Shown here: one piece after another, positions 13,501 to 40,180 of the stretch
Layout: every line of letters begins with the position of its first letter
How positions within the stretch are numbered: position 1 is the first letter of the stretch
Assembly (NCBI RefSeq): GCF_901709675.1
Contig: NC_051098.1
Span: 16,115,464-16,179,463 of the forward strand
Length of the DNA: 64,000 bases
Direction: 5' to 3'
Source: Syngnathus acus
Taxonomy: Eukaryota; Chordata; Actinopteri; Syngnathiformes; Syngnathidae
Notes under the pieces: generated by a model
Databases searched by the model: none
Told to the model about the DNA's origin: nothing
What the model saw: only the letters and a program-made list of their open reading frames with translations
Translations under genes and position numbers: made by a program

Positions 13501-13875
13501 TTGTAATATCATAAATGAATCTTTCCACCTTACAGGGCATAAGACTTGCTTGTGATTGATAATGACAATGTACAACTTGTAGAAAAAAAAAAGGACATAA
13601 TGCAAAAAAACAAAAAGTCTTACCAGTCAGAGGCCAAGGTAAAGTATTGTGTTTTTATTTTTTTAATTAGCAATTTATCACTGTGTGATACTTTGTACAT
13701 CATATTAAGCTGTATTCCAACTATTTCCTCTAACTACAAGGGATAAGAGACCTGCTTTTATCAATTTTGTTTTATCTATTTTTGAACTGCATTCTAGCTT
13801 GTATCAAATTACTCTCCTCTTTTGTTTGTTTCATGAGTCGCTTGTATGTCATTAAAGGATAAAAAAAAAGGATTT
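10536..13875 (+). other. Probable 3' UTR / downstream region of strn4
   Basis: No coding content. A possible 3' UTR intron runs from a GTGAGG donor at about 10556 to a CTTTCCAG acceptor ending at about 10833. The segment has a TTAA-type transposon (11498-12015), a C run (13027-13044) and a candidate polyadenylation signal ATTAAA at 13851-13856 followed by an A-rich tract. Assigning the whole stretch to the strn4 transcript is inference; transcript data would settle it. Confidence 0.4.
11498..12015. mobile_element. Non-autonomous DNA transposon with TTAA ends
   Basis: The left end reads TTAA then AGTGGAACTAAACCC; the right end is the inverse GGGTTTAGTTCCCC then TTAA. TTAA target duplications are typical of piggyBac and Kolobok-type elements. 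At about 0.5 kb with no transposase, it is a MITE-like element mobilised in trans. Confidence 0.75.
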
Positions 13876-14339
13876 TGTACAGTAAATGGGCGTCTTGTCG
13901 TCTGTTGCCTTGTCTGCAATATTATAATAATGATACGTGATGTTTGCAATGATGACAGGAAGTCAAATCTTGCACAGGTATTGCTATACTCCCACAGGCA
14001 AATAGTTTTGTAATATGTCAATCAAAAGTTAATGTGAGTAGTTTGCACTTGTATCTTTTAGTCAGTTCTCCCTAAACCTATGAGTGTACCATAGAAACAA
14101 GTGTAAGATCAGTAGGTGTGGTGCAGTTTTGCTGCTTGGCCAGAGGTGTGTCTTGAGAAAGTTGCTGTCTAGTGTGCCAAAGAGAACGAAGGAAAACAAC
14201 TTCAAGAGAGGAAATGCATTTCCACGGAGGGACGTAAGCAAAAGGAGGAGGTAACTGTGTTTTTCCTGCGTGGAGTTACCCCAAGGCTCTGAAAGAGGAT
14301 CTGTCCAAGGCAAGCCAGGAACAGGAAGGAAAAGGAAAA

Positions 14340-14922
14340 AGGAGGAGGAGCGAGGAGTCAAGTTAGCCCCGCCCTCCTAGGAGCCTATTGGCTGGAGAGC
14401 GTGTCAATCATTACACTTCCTGTTTGGAGGCGAGCGAGGAGCCCTTGCTGCTCACTTACGTTCTCACTCAGCTCTTTTTCTTTTTCTCCAAATGAGTGAA
14501 GCCCCAAACTCACTCGTGTAATGAGCGCAGTCTGTCGCTCGAGTTTATTCTCATCGTTTCCTGTGCGAGGGAGGCCATTTTGTAACGCTGAAGAAACTTT
14601 TCGGAGCCGTTCTCTCACTTTCTCTTGATTTGGTTTCACATTCAATTGTGGACTTTTCATCAGCGGAGGAAAAGTGCCAGCAAAGAAGAAAAAGGAGGAG
14701 GAAGAGCAGGCTCCTTTTCCCTCCCCGAGTTGAGGGTGTGTGTTTCTCACGCTTCTGTAAAGTAGAGAAGACACCGTGAAGGGAGGGCAGAAAACACTTG
14801 CTGCAGAGAGGGATCCCTTCCTTGATTCCACAGGGAGGCTGGGACTATGCTCCGTGTGAGCCAGTGAATAAGCGTGATTTCCCCCCGAGAGTGTTGAGAG
14901 CTTCATCACACAGGTTTCGAGG
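14340..14922 (+). promoter_or_regulatory. Promoter and 5' UTR of prkd2
   Basis: A GC box (CCCCGCCC, 14367-14374) and an inverted CCAAT box (ATTGG, 14387-14391) lie close together, followed by an ETS-like TTCCTG (about 14416-14421). There is no TATA box nearby. The 5' UTR probably runs from about 14430 to the ATG at 14923. Placement of the start site is inference. Confidence 0.5.
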
Positions 14923-30845
<15,923 letters not shown>

Positions 30846-31027
30846 AGGTCCACCAAGTGTTGGGGTGAAGTTGTTCTCCTAACAGTGTTTACACAGTCGT
30901 CACCATTATCAGCTGTATGACAGCGCTTCAATTTCTCAAGTCGGCATTCTCATTCAAATGATTGATCTCTTTTAATTGCTGTTTGAAATGTTGAAAAGTT
31001 TTGCGGGTCTTTGCAGATAACCAGCAA

Positions 31028-31033
31028 AATAAA
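31028..31033 (+). terminator. Polyadenylation signal of prkd2
   Basis: A canonical AATAAA lies 183 bp after the prkd2 stop codon and is the first one downstream, so it probably ends the transcript. Confidence 0.65.
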
Positions 31034-31959
31034 TGAAACGTACTGTATATCTGATTTATATCCACATGTATGAAAGTGGCAGGGGTCACATTTGGAAAAA
31101 ATCGGAATTATTCTGTTGACATTGACAAAAAACAGATAAATGACACATGAAATTGACCTGCAGTACGACCGTAGCTTACGTTACGGTCCACCGTGTTCTC
31201 GCTAACATTAGCCCAAAAATGTCAGCAAGCTCACAAATTCTGCTGTTTGCATGTACATTGTCTGCTTGCCGGAAAGTGCGGGGTGCATTTCTTGCAGTTT
31301 GGCTTCTATTTAAAACCATAGTGAATAATGAAGGTTTAATGGCAAATCTAATTTTGTTTGGTGAAATGAAGCCGTCTCAAAGGTGATATTGACTCATAAA
31401 AGATGTAAAAACGACAATATCTTCCCACTTGTTTGCTTCATAACCCCTCAAAGAAAACATTTGGATTGGTCATGTAAAATAATCATTTGAAACACTCCCA
31501 CCTAATGATCAAAAAATAGCAATTCCTTGTTTTCATGTGGTGCTTTCACCTGACTCAAGCTTTGTGCCGTTGTGGTCATTCCCACAAAGTGAATGCCCAT
31601 AATGGTCCTGTACAACTGGAAGTATTGATTAGGTGACAGCACATCTTCCTGTAATTAATACAAACCACAATCATAAACTTTAGAAATTCAAAATGTTTCT
31701 GCCAGGAAACAGGGGCAGCGCTTGTATTTCTCATCTCTCCCAGCATTCACAAGAACGCCTTTTTTGTTTTAAGGACCTATCTTTTGTGGTTGGTGTGAAT
31801 GTAGCTAGATGATCTAGTTTCTGCCATGTCAATAAGGTTGCATGTTTTCGCATAGTACAATATTGTAGATTCAATGTTGTTTTTATTGTAATAGCCCACC
31901 GCTAGCATGTGTACCCTGAAGTTAGTGTCGTGTCCAATTTTTCGACAAAAAGTGGACGA

Positions 31960-31979
31960 TGATGATGATGATGATGATG
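31960..31979. repeat. GAT triplet microsatellite
   Basis: Seven tandem GAT-type triplets in intergenic DNA. Confidence 0.9.
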
Positions 31980-33007
31980 CTAGACTTTGTAGCACAATAC
32001 AAACCAAGAGAATAGTCTCTTTGTTTTGTCCTTTTTTTAAATTCACTTTCATATAAATGCAAAGGAAGATGACAAATAAACAAACACTACCACAAGCAAG
32101 TGCCAATGCCAAAGTATTTTGACAAAATAACACGCTGTATCTTCACAGTTACCTCAACGAGATTGTGTTTTGGCAAATTAGTTGCTCACTTCCTTTCAAC
32201 CAGCAGACATCCGCTGACAACGTTTCATTATCAAGTAGCTACGACGTCCTTTCAGATTAGAGAAGGTTGATTATGTGCATAAAGAAACCAGTTGTTAGCA
32301 TGTCTGAGTGCAAAAATCTCACCAATAGCAAAAAAAAAAAAAAAACATTTCAAACCAAACATTATTTTCGGGTGATTTAAAAACAAGCCCAGCTGCATAC
32401 AAAGTGCTGTACATAAGGTTTAAATTCAACATTTAAAAAGCAAACGTCGTTAAAACAATAAATCATTAGCCAGCTAACTCATAAGCTAGCACCTAATCAC
32501 AGCAGTTGTAAACATTTCAACATCTTCTTGTCATTTCAAAATTCACACTCAATTACCGTGCAAAACTAATTCTAGATATGTAAAAGCAATATGCTTGTTC
32601 TATTTTGTTGAAAAGCGGTTTTTAATCCTCTCTTTAAAAATGGTACACTTTGTAATATCATATGCTAATTTCCGAGACATGCATAGATGCGCATACAATA
32701 GATGCCCAAGGACAATTCTACAGAGGCGGCGGACAAGGATTGTTTTCCATATTGCGATAAACACACTCAAGCCTGCTCTTGAGCAATAAGAGCACTTCTG
32801 GGTCGCTAAGCGTAAATTGCCAAATGGCGTCCGGCTCGTTGTTTAAGTCTCTTCCATGTGCTGCTACCTTTGTTTTGATGTCATCAGCATAAGAACGCCA
32901 CTTGATTCAGATGCCAGTCTTGAATCACAAGATGAGATTCTACGCTAATAAGATACAACCGATGACTATTATAGAAACATTTTGCATTTCATGTTTACAT
33001 TATCCGC

Positions 33008-33054
33008 AACCCCCGTGGGGACAAGCGGTAGAAAAAATGGATGGATGGATGGAT
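33008..33054 (+). repeat. Dispersed repeat fragment ending in GGAT tetranucleotides
   Basis: The phrase GGGGACAAGCGGTAGAAAA followed by ATGGATGG repeats is a very common teleost interspersed-repeat end. Inverted or partial relatives occur at 30305-30355 and 43262-43330 in this window. Confidence 0.6.
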
Positions 33055-33538
33055 GTTCACATTATCTTACCTATAATAATCAGTTTAGTCAGTAATATAA
33101 GTATGAGTCTGTCTTTAAATGTTGAGACCTCTGCATTTTTATGGACATTTAAAAAAAAAAAAAAAAAGCAGGTCATTGCATTGTCTTCAAGCATGAGTCA
33201 AATAAAAACGTCTCAGGCTAATTTCAGTAACCAATCATGAATTGACATTCGGTTCTCTCCCACCAGTGTGCGTAAGTAGACGTTGTGAGGAAGTGACTCA
33301 TGTTGTCTGCGTTACGGCAAGGTTTCCCCAGATTTATTCCATCTGAAGACCCAAATGACAAATCTGCTTTTGTGTCTGTGCTTGCTGCACTTCTTAAAAT
33401 CATGAAACTCATTCTGCCACACCAGTTGGTTTCACCCGTGACACTTTATGAATCAGTCGAAGTACATTCACCTCAAACATTAACATATGTCTGCAATAGT
33501 GAGTCATAATGGCTGGAATAAACGTCAAACTCATGTCA

Positions 33539-33587
33539 TGTCGCACGCGAGCAAGTATAGTAAAGCTATACTTGCTCGCGTGCGACA
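33539..33587. repeat. Perfect 22-bp inverted repeat with 5-nt loop
   Basis: The left arm (33539-33560) starts TGTCGCACGCGAGCAAGTAT; the right arm (33566-33587) is its exact reverse complement, separated by TAAAG. The arms are GC-rich within AT-rich surroundings. There is no T run after it, and the loop is too short for a typical microRNA precursor. Confidence 0.95.
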
Positions 33588-34167
33588 ATGTGTTGCTGTT
33601 CTGTTCCAGTTTCCTGTGTTCGTGACATCCCCACCTTTTAACCGCTGGCTCGTTTACTGCAAACCTGAAACTCTCTAGGAGAAGATACTGTAAAGGTCTC
33701 TTCCTTCTCCATCGCATGTCATGAAAGTGAAATTTAGAGCTATCTCCACGCAGATCACAGTGTGCATAACCGACCGAATAACTGGGAACCTCACGATTTT
33801 GGAATGCGTCTCCTGTGAAACTATCCAATAGGGGGGAAAAAAAAAAGCAAAACAAATCATTGTATAAAAGTAGAGTCCATAATTGTATGGCATGATCACA
33901 AATTAATCACTGTTTCTTCTTCAATCATTGGAGCCATTTCCTGCCATTAAAAAGACTAAAAGGCTGCGGCTGGCAGCTGCTGACTTTATTCCTGCACTCA
34001 ACCCTAATGAGTTTTCAAAGCGGTTCAAGGCACACACTCTCTCTAACTCCAGGAAAAAAAAAAAAAAAGCCGCAAACCTTTCATACAATACCATACAGCA
34101 CTGCCCCCCTCCAAAGCTTAATTTATTGAAGTAGAGGTCTTCAGTTCAAGTCTGTAACATCGAATTA

Positions 34168-34290
34168 CTTTTTTTCTCTCACCAGCTAAAATGCAGCACA
34201 ACATTTTTGCTGTGCGTTACTACTTTTTTTTTTTTTCCTTTCACCAGGTAAAATGCAGCACATCATTTTTGCTGCGTGATCCTGTTTTTT
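34168..34290. repeat. Local tandem duplication
   Basis: Two copies of an about 55-bp unit: a T-rich tract, then TCACCAG, then TAAAATGCAGCACA, then CATTTTTGCTG. They differ at a few positions and in T-run length. Confidence 0.8.
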
Positions 34291-36082
34291 ACACCTACAG
34301 AACGCAACAGCTGTCATTTGATGCTCGATGGATTACTTATTTATTTTGGCCATCTAAAAAAATATCACTGGAGCTGTTAATTAAATTAATTAATGAAATG
34401 GAATTAATTAGTTCAATTAATTAAAATAAACCAACTAACCCAGCAATGGATTTGTCATTATTGCTTGACAATCGACATAGTTTTTGGTTCAAATAAACAC
34501 ACTTTATAAATATGGTGGTGTACTGTAATATTTGTACGCTCATTTGTGTTTTGCGTTGTTATTTAACAAGTGATGAATCGACTCCTCCAAGTCTAATTAT
34601 TGCTCACGCGCCCTTCAGAAAGTGTTGTTACAAAATGTTGTAATTAGGTTAAAAAGACTTTGTGTTGAGTGCTGCTGAAAAAGGAACAGCCTGTTTGAAC
34701 ATCAGGGGGTAAATGAAAGTGAATGGTCAATCAAGCAGGGTCATTTTAAAAATACCCACATCGCCCTTAGGAACTTGAATACCGCTTTGTGGAAAGCCTT
34801 TTTTTTTTTTTTTGCATTGTGTATTTAAAATGAGCAATCAGCCCACTGTGGTTTGCTTGCAACAACCACCAAGCACATAAATGACGTCTTTTGTTAGATT
34901 GGCTCATTCGTCAACAGTTATGTCTTCATTATTATTTTGCCTTTTCCAAACACAAAGTCTCACTTGTTTTCCTTTTCAAAAAAGTGTGACATAATCATAA
35001 TTTTTTTATAGTATTGCGTTTTAATGATTACTTTTTTAATCAAAACATCTCAGAATGTGTCATCTTTTTTTAATTCTCATATAACAAGCTACTAAGGAAA
35101 GAAAAGGCAAGTGATGCAGATTTTTTAAATAACTGTTTGAAGCATAACTTCAAAGCTGGCTAGGCTTACCAGAACACATTTTTTTGTTTTGTCTTGTTTA
35201 TAAGAACACAGTAGGCCTGCCTGTAAGTCTGCAGTTGATCGGCAAAAGTGTCGAGTAAAAATCCATGGCAGTTGTGAATACACAAGAATTCACAAGGCAG
35301 GCTCTCACCTGACACACGCACACAAAAAAACTTTTTTACACAAAAATATTCTGGTTAATATGATATTATATATGATAACATAATATTAAATGTAAAGATA
35401 TCAAATGGTTGATTGAAAGGTGGAAAATATTTTCTCCCCTGTCTTATAGAAAATATATATTATTTATTAATAGAAAATACTTTTACCCAATATAATAGTG
35501 TATTACAATAATAATCAAAACATGTTCCTCATATGGATTTTATTACTAAGGGGTTGTGGGAAGGTCAGAAAATGTTCCATTTTTTTGCTGACTGATTTAT
35601 GAACCACTTTTAGCATACTCACCTTGAACTCTTGCTGAACAAGTGAGTCATACACCAGAAGTACACCCGCCCGGCGTTAAAAGAAAAGAAAAAAAAATTC
35701 AGTGTCGTGCAATATTGGATCTCATTAGAAAGTCGTGATCATAAAGTTGTGTTAGACTTAACAAGAAGCAGCCATCAGTGTGAAGAAACACAATGTGTGA
35801 TCAGATGTCACATCTTGATCGCCAAGTTAAATGTGGCTGACATCTGTTGCCGTCTGGTATCATCACCCGCCCTGCCCGCCCCTGCCCCACCACAACAACC
35901 CCAAACAGCATTTCCTCCTCTCTACACGTTTGCAAAGCAGCAGACGGGGCCGTCCCATATTTTCGCACTCCCACCTCTACACACTCCTCGCTGACATTTC
36001 AAAGCATCTTCCATTAAGAGATGAGAGACAAAAGCTGATGAAACGCAGATCCCAATCGCCATGTGGGACGTTTGTGCTTGGA

Positions 36083-36184
36083 ACTTCTTTCCACTCTTGT
36101 CCGTCCGTGCACCGCCCCTTGGACTTGACTTTTCACTCCTCAGGACTTTACAGTGAAGACGTGTGGACAGATAAACATCAGCAG
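36083..36184 (+). other. Possible 5' UTR exon of the proton-sensing-type GPCR gene
   Basis: A non-coding segment ends in a good donor (ATCAGCAG then GTAAGC at 36185). The GPCR coding exon at 38.7 kb begins directly after an acceptor (TTTACCCCAG, ending 38699), so it must have an upstream non-coding exon; this is the nearest good candidate. The 5' boundary is arbitrary. Confidence 0.3.
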
Positions 36185-38699
36185 GTAAGCAATGAAAGTC
36201 ATTGAGTTGGCCCTCAATTCTTTTTCTCATCAAATTGTAATATTTTAAATGTATTGTGACTTTTTCAACATTTTTATTCATGAAGCAATAAGAATCATTT
36301 CTTGAAACATTAAGATTGTATTTACATTTCTTCTGCATAATAACACAACCTGTGTACTCTGAAGGCTCTGGTTTTATTCTGACATTACAAGGATTTTTTT
36401 TATAACTATTCTACGAAATAATCTTTCTTGAAACACTATGACTATTTTCATAACATTATAACTTTTTTTTTCTCTGCCTTAGTAATGTCCAATTATCAGG
36501 ATTCACAATGTTTTCCTTAACCCATGCTGACTTTTTTTTCATAAGATTACAATTTAGTGTCATATTGTAACATTTACTATGTGAAAAAATATTCTTTATT
36601 TTCCCGATGACTTGATTCTTGTCATTTCTGTTTCTAGTCAGTTCATTTGTATGTATCCAACATGAACATTTGTGTTTACCGTAATGCAGTTGTTCATTGT
36701 TGACACACAAATGTCACACATGTAAATCTAAATTGAGGTCCAAGAGATGGAAATTGCAGGCTTTTCAGGTCTTCGAAATAACAAGCTGCCTTACTTGCGT
36801 TTACAACATAAACAAACACATAGTTGGCTCACATGCACAAGAAGTCAAGCGAAGCTTGGCCAGTCGTTAGAAAAAGCAGACCTTAAATGTACGAAAAAGC
36901 TTACAAACACCATTCCGCACTAACAAAACTTGAAATATGTCCATAGCCAGAAAAGGAAATATGTTCTTCCACAAAATGCCCCCGCCCTCTTGGAAAAAGG
37001 CAACCAGATAGGATGAGAACACAGAATAATTTTAGACATCATTTGTCTGCAAAACTTTCCAGCCACTTACTCATCTTATAAGAACAGTTTTGGCAGCACG
37101 CCTCCACGCACGCACTCACTCGCACGCACGCACACGCGCACACAGCCAAAGGTTTCTCTTCGCATTTGCTGGAAGATGGCCCGACTGAAATGGCTTCTCC
37201 GTTATTGAGTTTGAATTGGACAGAGCATCTCTGGCGTGGCCCTTAATGGCATTAGGTGCTTCCTGGCTCTAAGAACACATCTCGAGCAGGCGTAGATAAT
37301 TCAATACAGAAAAATGTTAAGATCTATGTTTAACTCGGACATCGAAAAAAAATAGCAACCTTAATATAACCCATATCACAATTAATATTAACAGTCAAAT
37401 AATAGAAAGAAATTCCAAATGGTAAAGAATGCGATGGTTTGCGATAGCACTTCTAGCACAGGTGTCAAACTCGAGGTCCAGGGGCCAGATACGGCCCGTC
37501 ACATCATTTTAGGTGGCCCGCCAAGACAAGTTGCACATTGAATTTATGTGTCAATATGAACATTGCAAATCATCTACACGTTTAAGAAACATCTTTTTAA
37601 AATATTTGAACAGATTTGACTCGTCTCTGATTTGAAAACGAGTTATTCATCAGTTTGTTTTAAAAGCTCAAACTGTATAAAATATGAGGTGTTACATACA
37701 TGACTTTATGGCCCACCCAAAAAAACGATGACTACCATACAGCCTCCAACAAAAATGAGTTTGACACCCCTGACATATATTTGCGCGTTCGGATGAGGGA
37801 GTGGCTTGTGATTGGTTGAGAACTAGGAAGTGAGCGGTGAGGCACAAGTACACGCTCGAAGGTACGAACGTGATACAAAATGGTAGATTGTGGCCAGAAC
37901 GTGACGTAGGTCATCTGCGGCTTTCACTTTAAGATGCAACTAGCTTAAGGTTAATGCTAACATGGGTGATGATTAGCATGTTTGAGGCTGTAAGTAAGAG
38001 ATACATATTTACAAGCGTTGCAGCAATGCATGTAGACAAACAATCTAACGGTAGTCGATATAATTTCAACAGGGAGAAAATGATTGCTCGTTATAGATAC
38101 AAGTGATGCGTGTTTAGGAATGAATCAAACTTGGATCTCAAGGCGCCATGGATCGTCCCGAATGTAGAATCAATGTGCCGGTGCTATTTAGTTATGCTTG
38201 CAGACGGCTTTCCACTTTATAATTCTTGTCTTCTTTCGAATATTTTGCACAGGAAGTGGCACAAATGAACATACGGGTAGAGTTAGCATAACAGCTTCTT
38301 GATTCTCTGGCCGTGCATCTCTCGTGTTCATCAGTGAGTCAAATCAGTGATTGATTCATTTAGTGCGGCATGGTCCTTAATGGGCTTTGCTCAAACAAGC
38401 CTACGTCTTGCACCATCACACCGGTTCTGAATACATATTTTCTGAAGCGCCAATCTCTTTCTGGGAGTTCATGTAAATGAGCATTAGGAAGATTAGTCAG
38501 CCTTCAAGTCAATGTTCTTCTCAATGAACAGACTAAGAGTCAGGCCAGAAACTAGAAGCTTAAGTAAAGCTGTGAAGTTGGAAAACTCATATGGAGATGA
38601 TCAGGACAAAAGAAATACATTTGTATGAAAACGAATGAATTGTTGTGTCTCACCTCCTCACTGTATTTTTATTTGTGTATTTGTTTTTATTTACCCCAG
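36185..38699. other. Presumed 5' UTR intron / intergenic stretch
   Basis: AT-rich, with a degenerate run of similar short phrases (36230-36610), a CGCACG-rich stretch (37110-37145) and a hAT-like element (37459-37772). No coding exon recognised. Confidence 0.5.
37459..37772. mobile_element. Non-autonomous hAT-like element
   Basis: The left end CAGGTGTCAAACTCG and right end GAGTTTGACACCCCTG form imperfect terminal inverted repeats. Inside lie GGGGCCAGATACGGCCCG and GGTGGCCCGCC phrases typical of Charlie-like teleost hAT MITEs. I see no clear 8-bp target duplication, so the copy is older or one end is displaced. Confidence 0.7.
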
Positions 38700-38704
38700 C
38701 AGCA

Positions 38705-39709
38705 ATGAACAAGAGCAGTGAGGAAAACCTGACAGCGGTGTGCGTTAAAATCGGCGACAGCGTCATTAGTGACCTCCTGATGAGCGTCTACATCCTGGCC
38801 TTCATCTTGGGCTTGATCTTCAACATTCTCACCCTGGGCCCCATTTTGCAACAAGTGCGCCGGCAAAACGTCCTGGGGATCTTCCTGCTCAGCTTGTCGC
38901 TCTCCGATATGCTTTTCATCTTCACCATGCCCCTCTGGATCAACTACTACCACTGGAACCACCAGTGGAAGCTGGGCGTGATGTCGTGCAGCGTGGCCGG
39001 GTTCTTCTACTACTCCAACATGTACATCAGCATCTACCTGCTGTGCTGCATCTCCGTGGACCGCTGCCTGGTGGTCACGTTCCCACTGCGCTCCAAAACC
39101 CACCGGACGTCATGCTACGCCTGGGCGCAGTGCGTCGGCGTCTACGCGACGGTCACGCTGCTCCACGTCATGGTGCTGTTCAACGACAACCTCCCCGACG
39201 CCCACGACGGACGGGACGACCGCTGTTACGAGACCTACCCCATGGAGAGACCCGTGGCGTTGTTCAACCTGCTCCGCGTGGGCATCGGCTTCTTGCTCCC
39301 CCTGTTGGTGCTGGCCATCAGCTACTGGAGGGTGCTGGCAACGGTGGGCCAGAGTCCCGGCCTGAACGGCCAGGTCAAGCGGAAGGTCCGCCTGCTCTCC
39401 TTCGGGGTGATTGGGATCTTCTCCGTTTGCTTCGCGCCGTACCACATCCTGCTGCTCACGCGCTCGCTGGTCTTCTACACCAGGCCCAACGACTACTGCC
39501 AGTTTGAGCAGAAGATGCACTTTGCCTTCTCGTGCACGCTGGCCCTGTCCAGCCTGAACTGCGTGGTGGACCCCGTGCTCTACGTGCTGGTCAGCAACGG
39601 AATTCGAGAGGACGTCAAAGTGTGCTGCCAAAGGCGGAAAAGGACACAGATGACCGAGTGCGCTGTTTCCAAACGAAACACGGCAAAGTTGAATCATCAA
39701 ATCATATGA
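38705..39709 (+). CDS. Class A GPCR of the GPR4/GPR65/GPR68/GPR132 group, GPR132(G2A)-like
   Basis: A single coding exon, 334 aa, ATG five bases after a splice acceptor (ends 38699); the frame stays open upstream but starts there. Seven hydrophobic segments; TM2 carries LSLSD and PLWINYYHW; TM3 ends CCISVDRCLVV; the second extracellular loop carries CYETYPME; TM6 has CFAPYHILLL; TM7 ends DPVLYVLVSNG. YISIYLLCCISVDR and LSSLNCVVDPVLY place it in the proton-sensing/lysolipid group. The QSPGL segment before TM6 and the YVL ending of TM7 resemble GPR132, while CYETYPME resembles GPR4/GPR65. The positions of two GPR4 pH-sensing histidines appear as Asn (LFNDN) and Ser (AFSCTLAL), judged by eye. 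The DRY motif reads DRC. Function (acid or lipid sensing through G proteins at the plasma membrane) is inferred from the family. Confidence 0.85.
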   Translation: MNKSSEENLTAVCVKIGDSVISDLLMSVYILAFILGLIFNILTLGPILQQVRRQNVLGIFLLSLSLSDMLFIFTMPLWINYYHWNHQWKLGVMSCSVAGFFYYSNMYISIYLLCCISVDRCLVVTFPLRSKTHRTSCYAWAQCVGVYATVTLLHVMVLFNDNLPDAHDGRDDRCYETYPMERPVALFNLLRVGIGFLLPLLVLAISYWRVLATVGQSPGLNGQVKRKVRLLSFGVIGIFSVCFAPYHILLLTRSLVFYTRPNDYCQFEQKMHFAFSCTLALSSLNCVVDPVLYVLVSNGIREDVKVCCQRRKRTQMTECAVSKRNTAKLNHQII

Positions 39710-40069
39710 AAGTGCTCTTTGGTGTACTTCTCCAGACAATCGGGAAGTGACACATTGCCATATTTGTTCAGTTCCCTTGCATCCTCCCTCGTACCCTGCT
39801 CAGTTTAGATGAGGAGGCTGATAAGAGCAGGATCACACACAACAGTGTTTTACGAAGCTGTTCTCCATCAAAGGGATTCTCAAGCCCTCTGGATCCATGC
39901 TGTTTGAAGGACCGGCGGGCGGCTTTGGAACTGGAAGGTCACAGCATGTGGACAGAAATGTAATACTGACAATTGCACCCTTAAAGCTCCTGGGTTAAAA
40001 AAGGAACCCGAATTGTGATGAAAAACAAACAAACAAACAAACCCTACTAAAGCACTGGCTCCGAAAGTG

Positions 40070-40180
40070 TCAAACCCAATACTGGTGTCAAAGCCTAGGC
40101 CCGGGGGCCACATCCGGCTCACCACATCATTTTGTGTGACCCACAAAAGCAAATGATGTGAACTGACTTCATGCTCCTTG
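40070..40180. mobile_element. Degraded hAT-like fragment
   Basis: The phrases CTGGTGTCAAAGCC, GGGGGCCACATCCGGC and ACCACATCATTTTGTGTG match the left part of the element at 37459-37772. The right end is missing. A further remnant of the same left end lies at about 50470-50490. Confidence 0.5.

Larger units (their letters stand above)
31034..36000. other. Intergenic DNA between prkd2 and the GPCR gene
   Basis: AT-rich with no gene recognised. It holds a GAT triplet repeat (31960-31979), an A run (32330-32345), a GGATGGAT-type dispersed repeat (33008-33054), a perfect hairpin (33539-33587), a local tandem duplication (34168-34290) and a T run (34800-34814). Open frames here are short and resemble nothing known. 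Confidence 0.6.

Noticed and set aside
33300-33509. 69-codon plus-strand frame
   Set aside because: Looks somewhat protein-like but no domain, splice context or partner exon found.
33539-33587. microRNA precursor
   Set aside because: The loop is only 5 nt and the stem perfect over just 22 bp, unlike usual precursors.
38965-39507. Long overlapping frames on both strands within the GPCR exon
   Set aside because: Shadow frames of a GC-rich coding exon; the GPCR frame explains the sequence.
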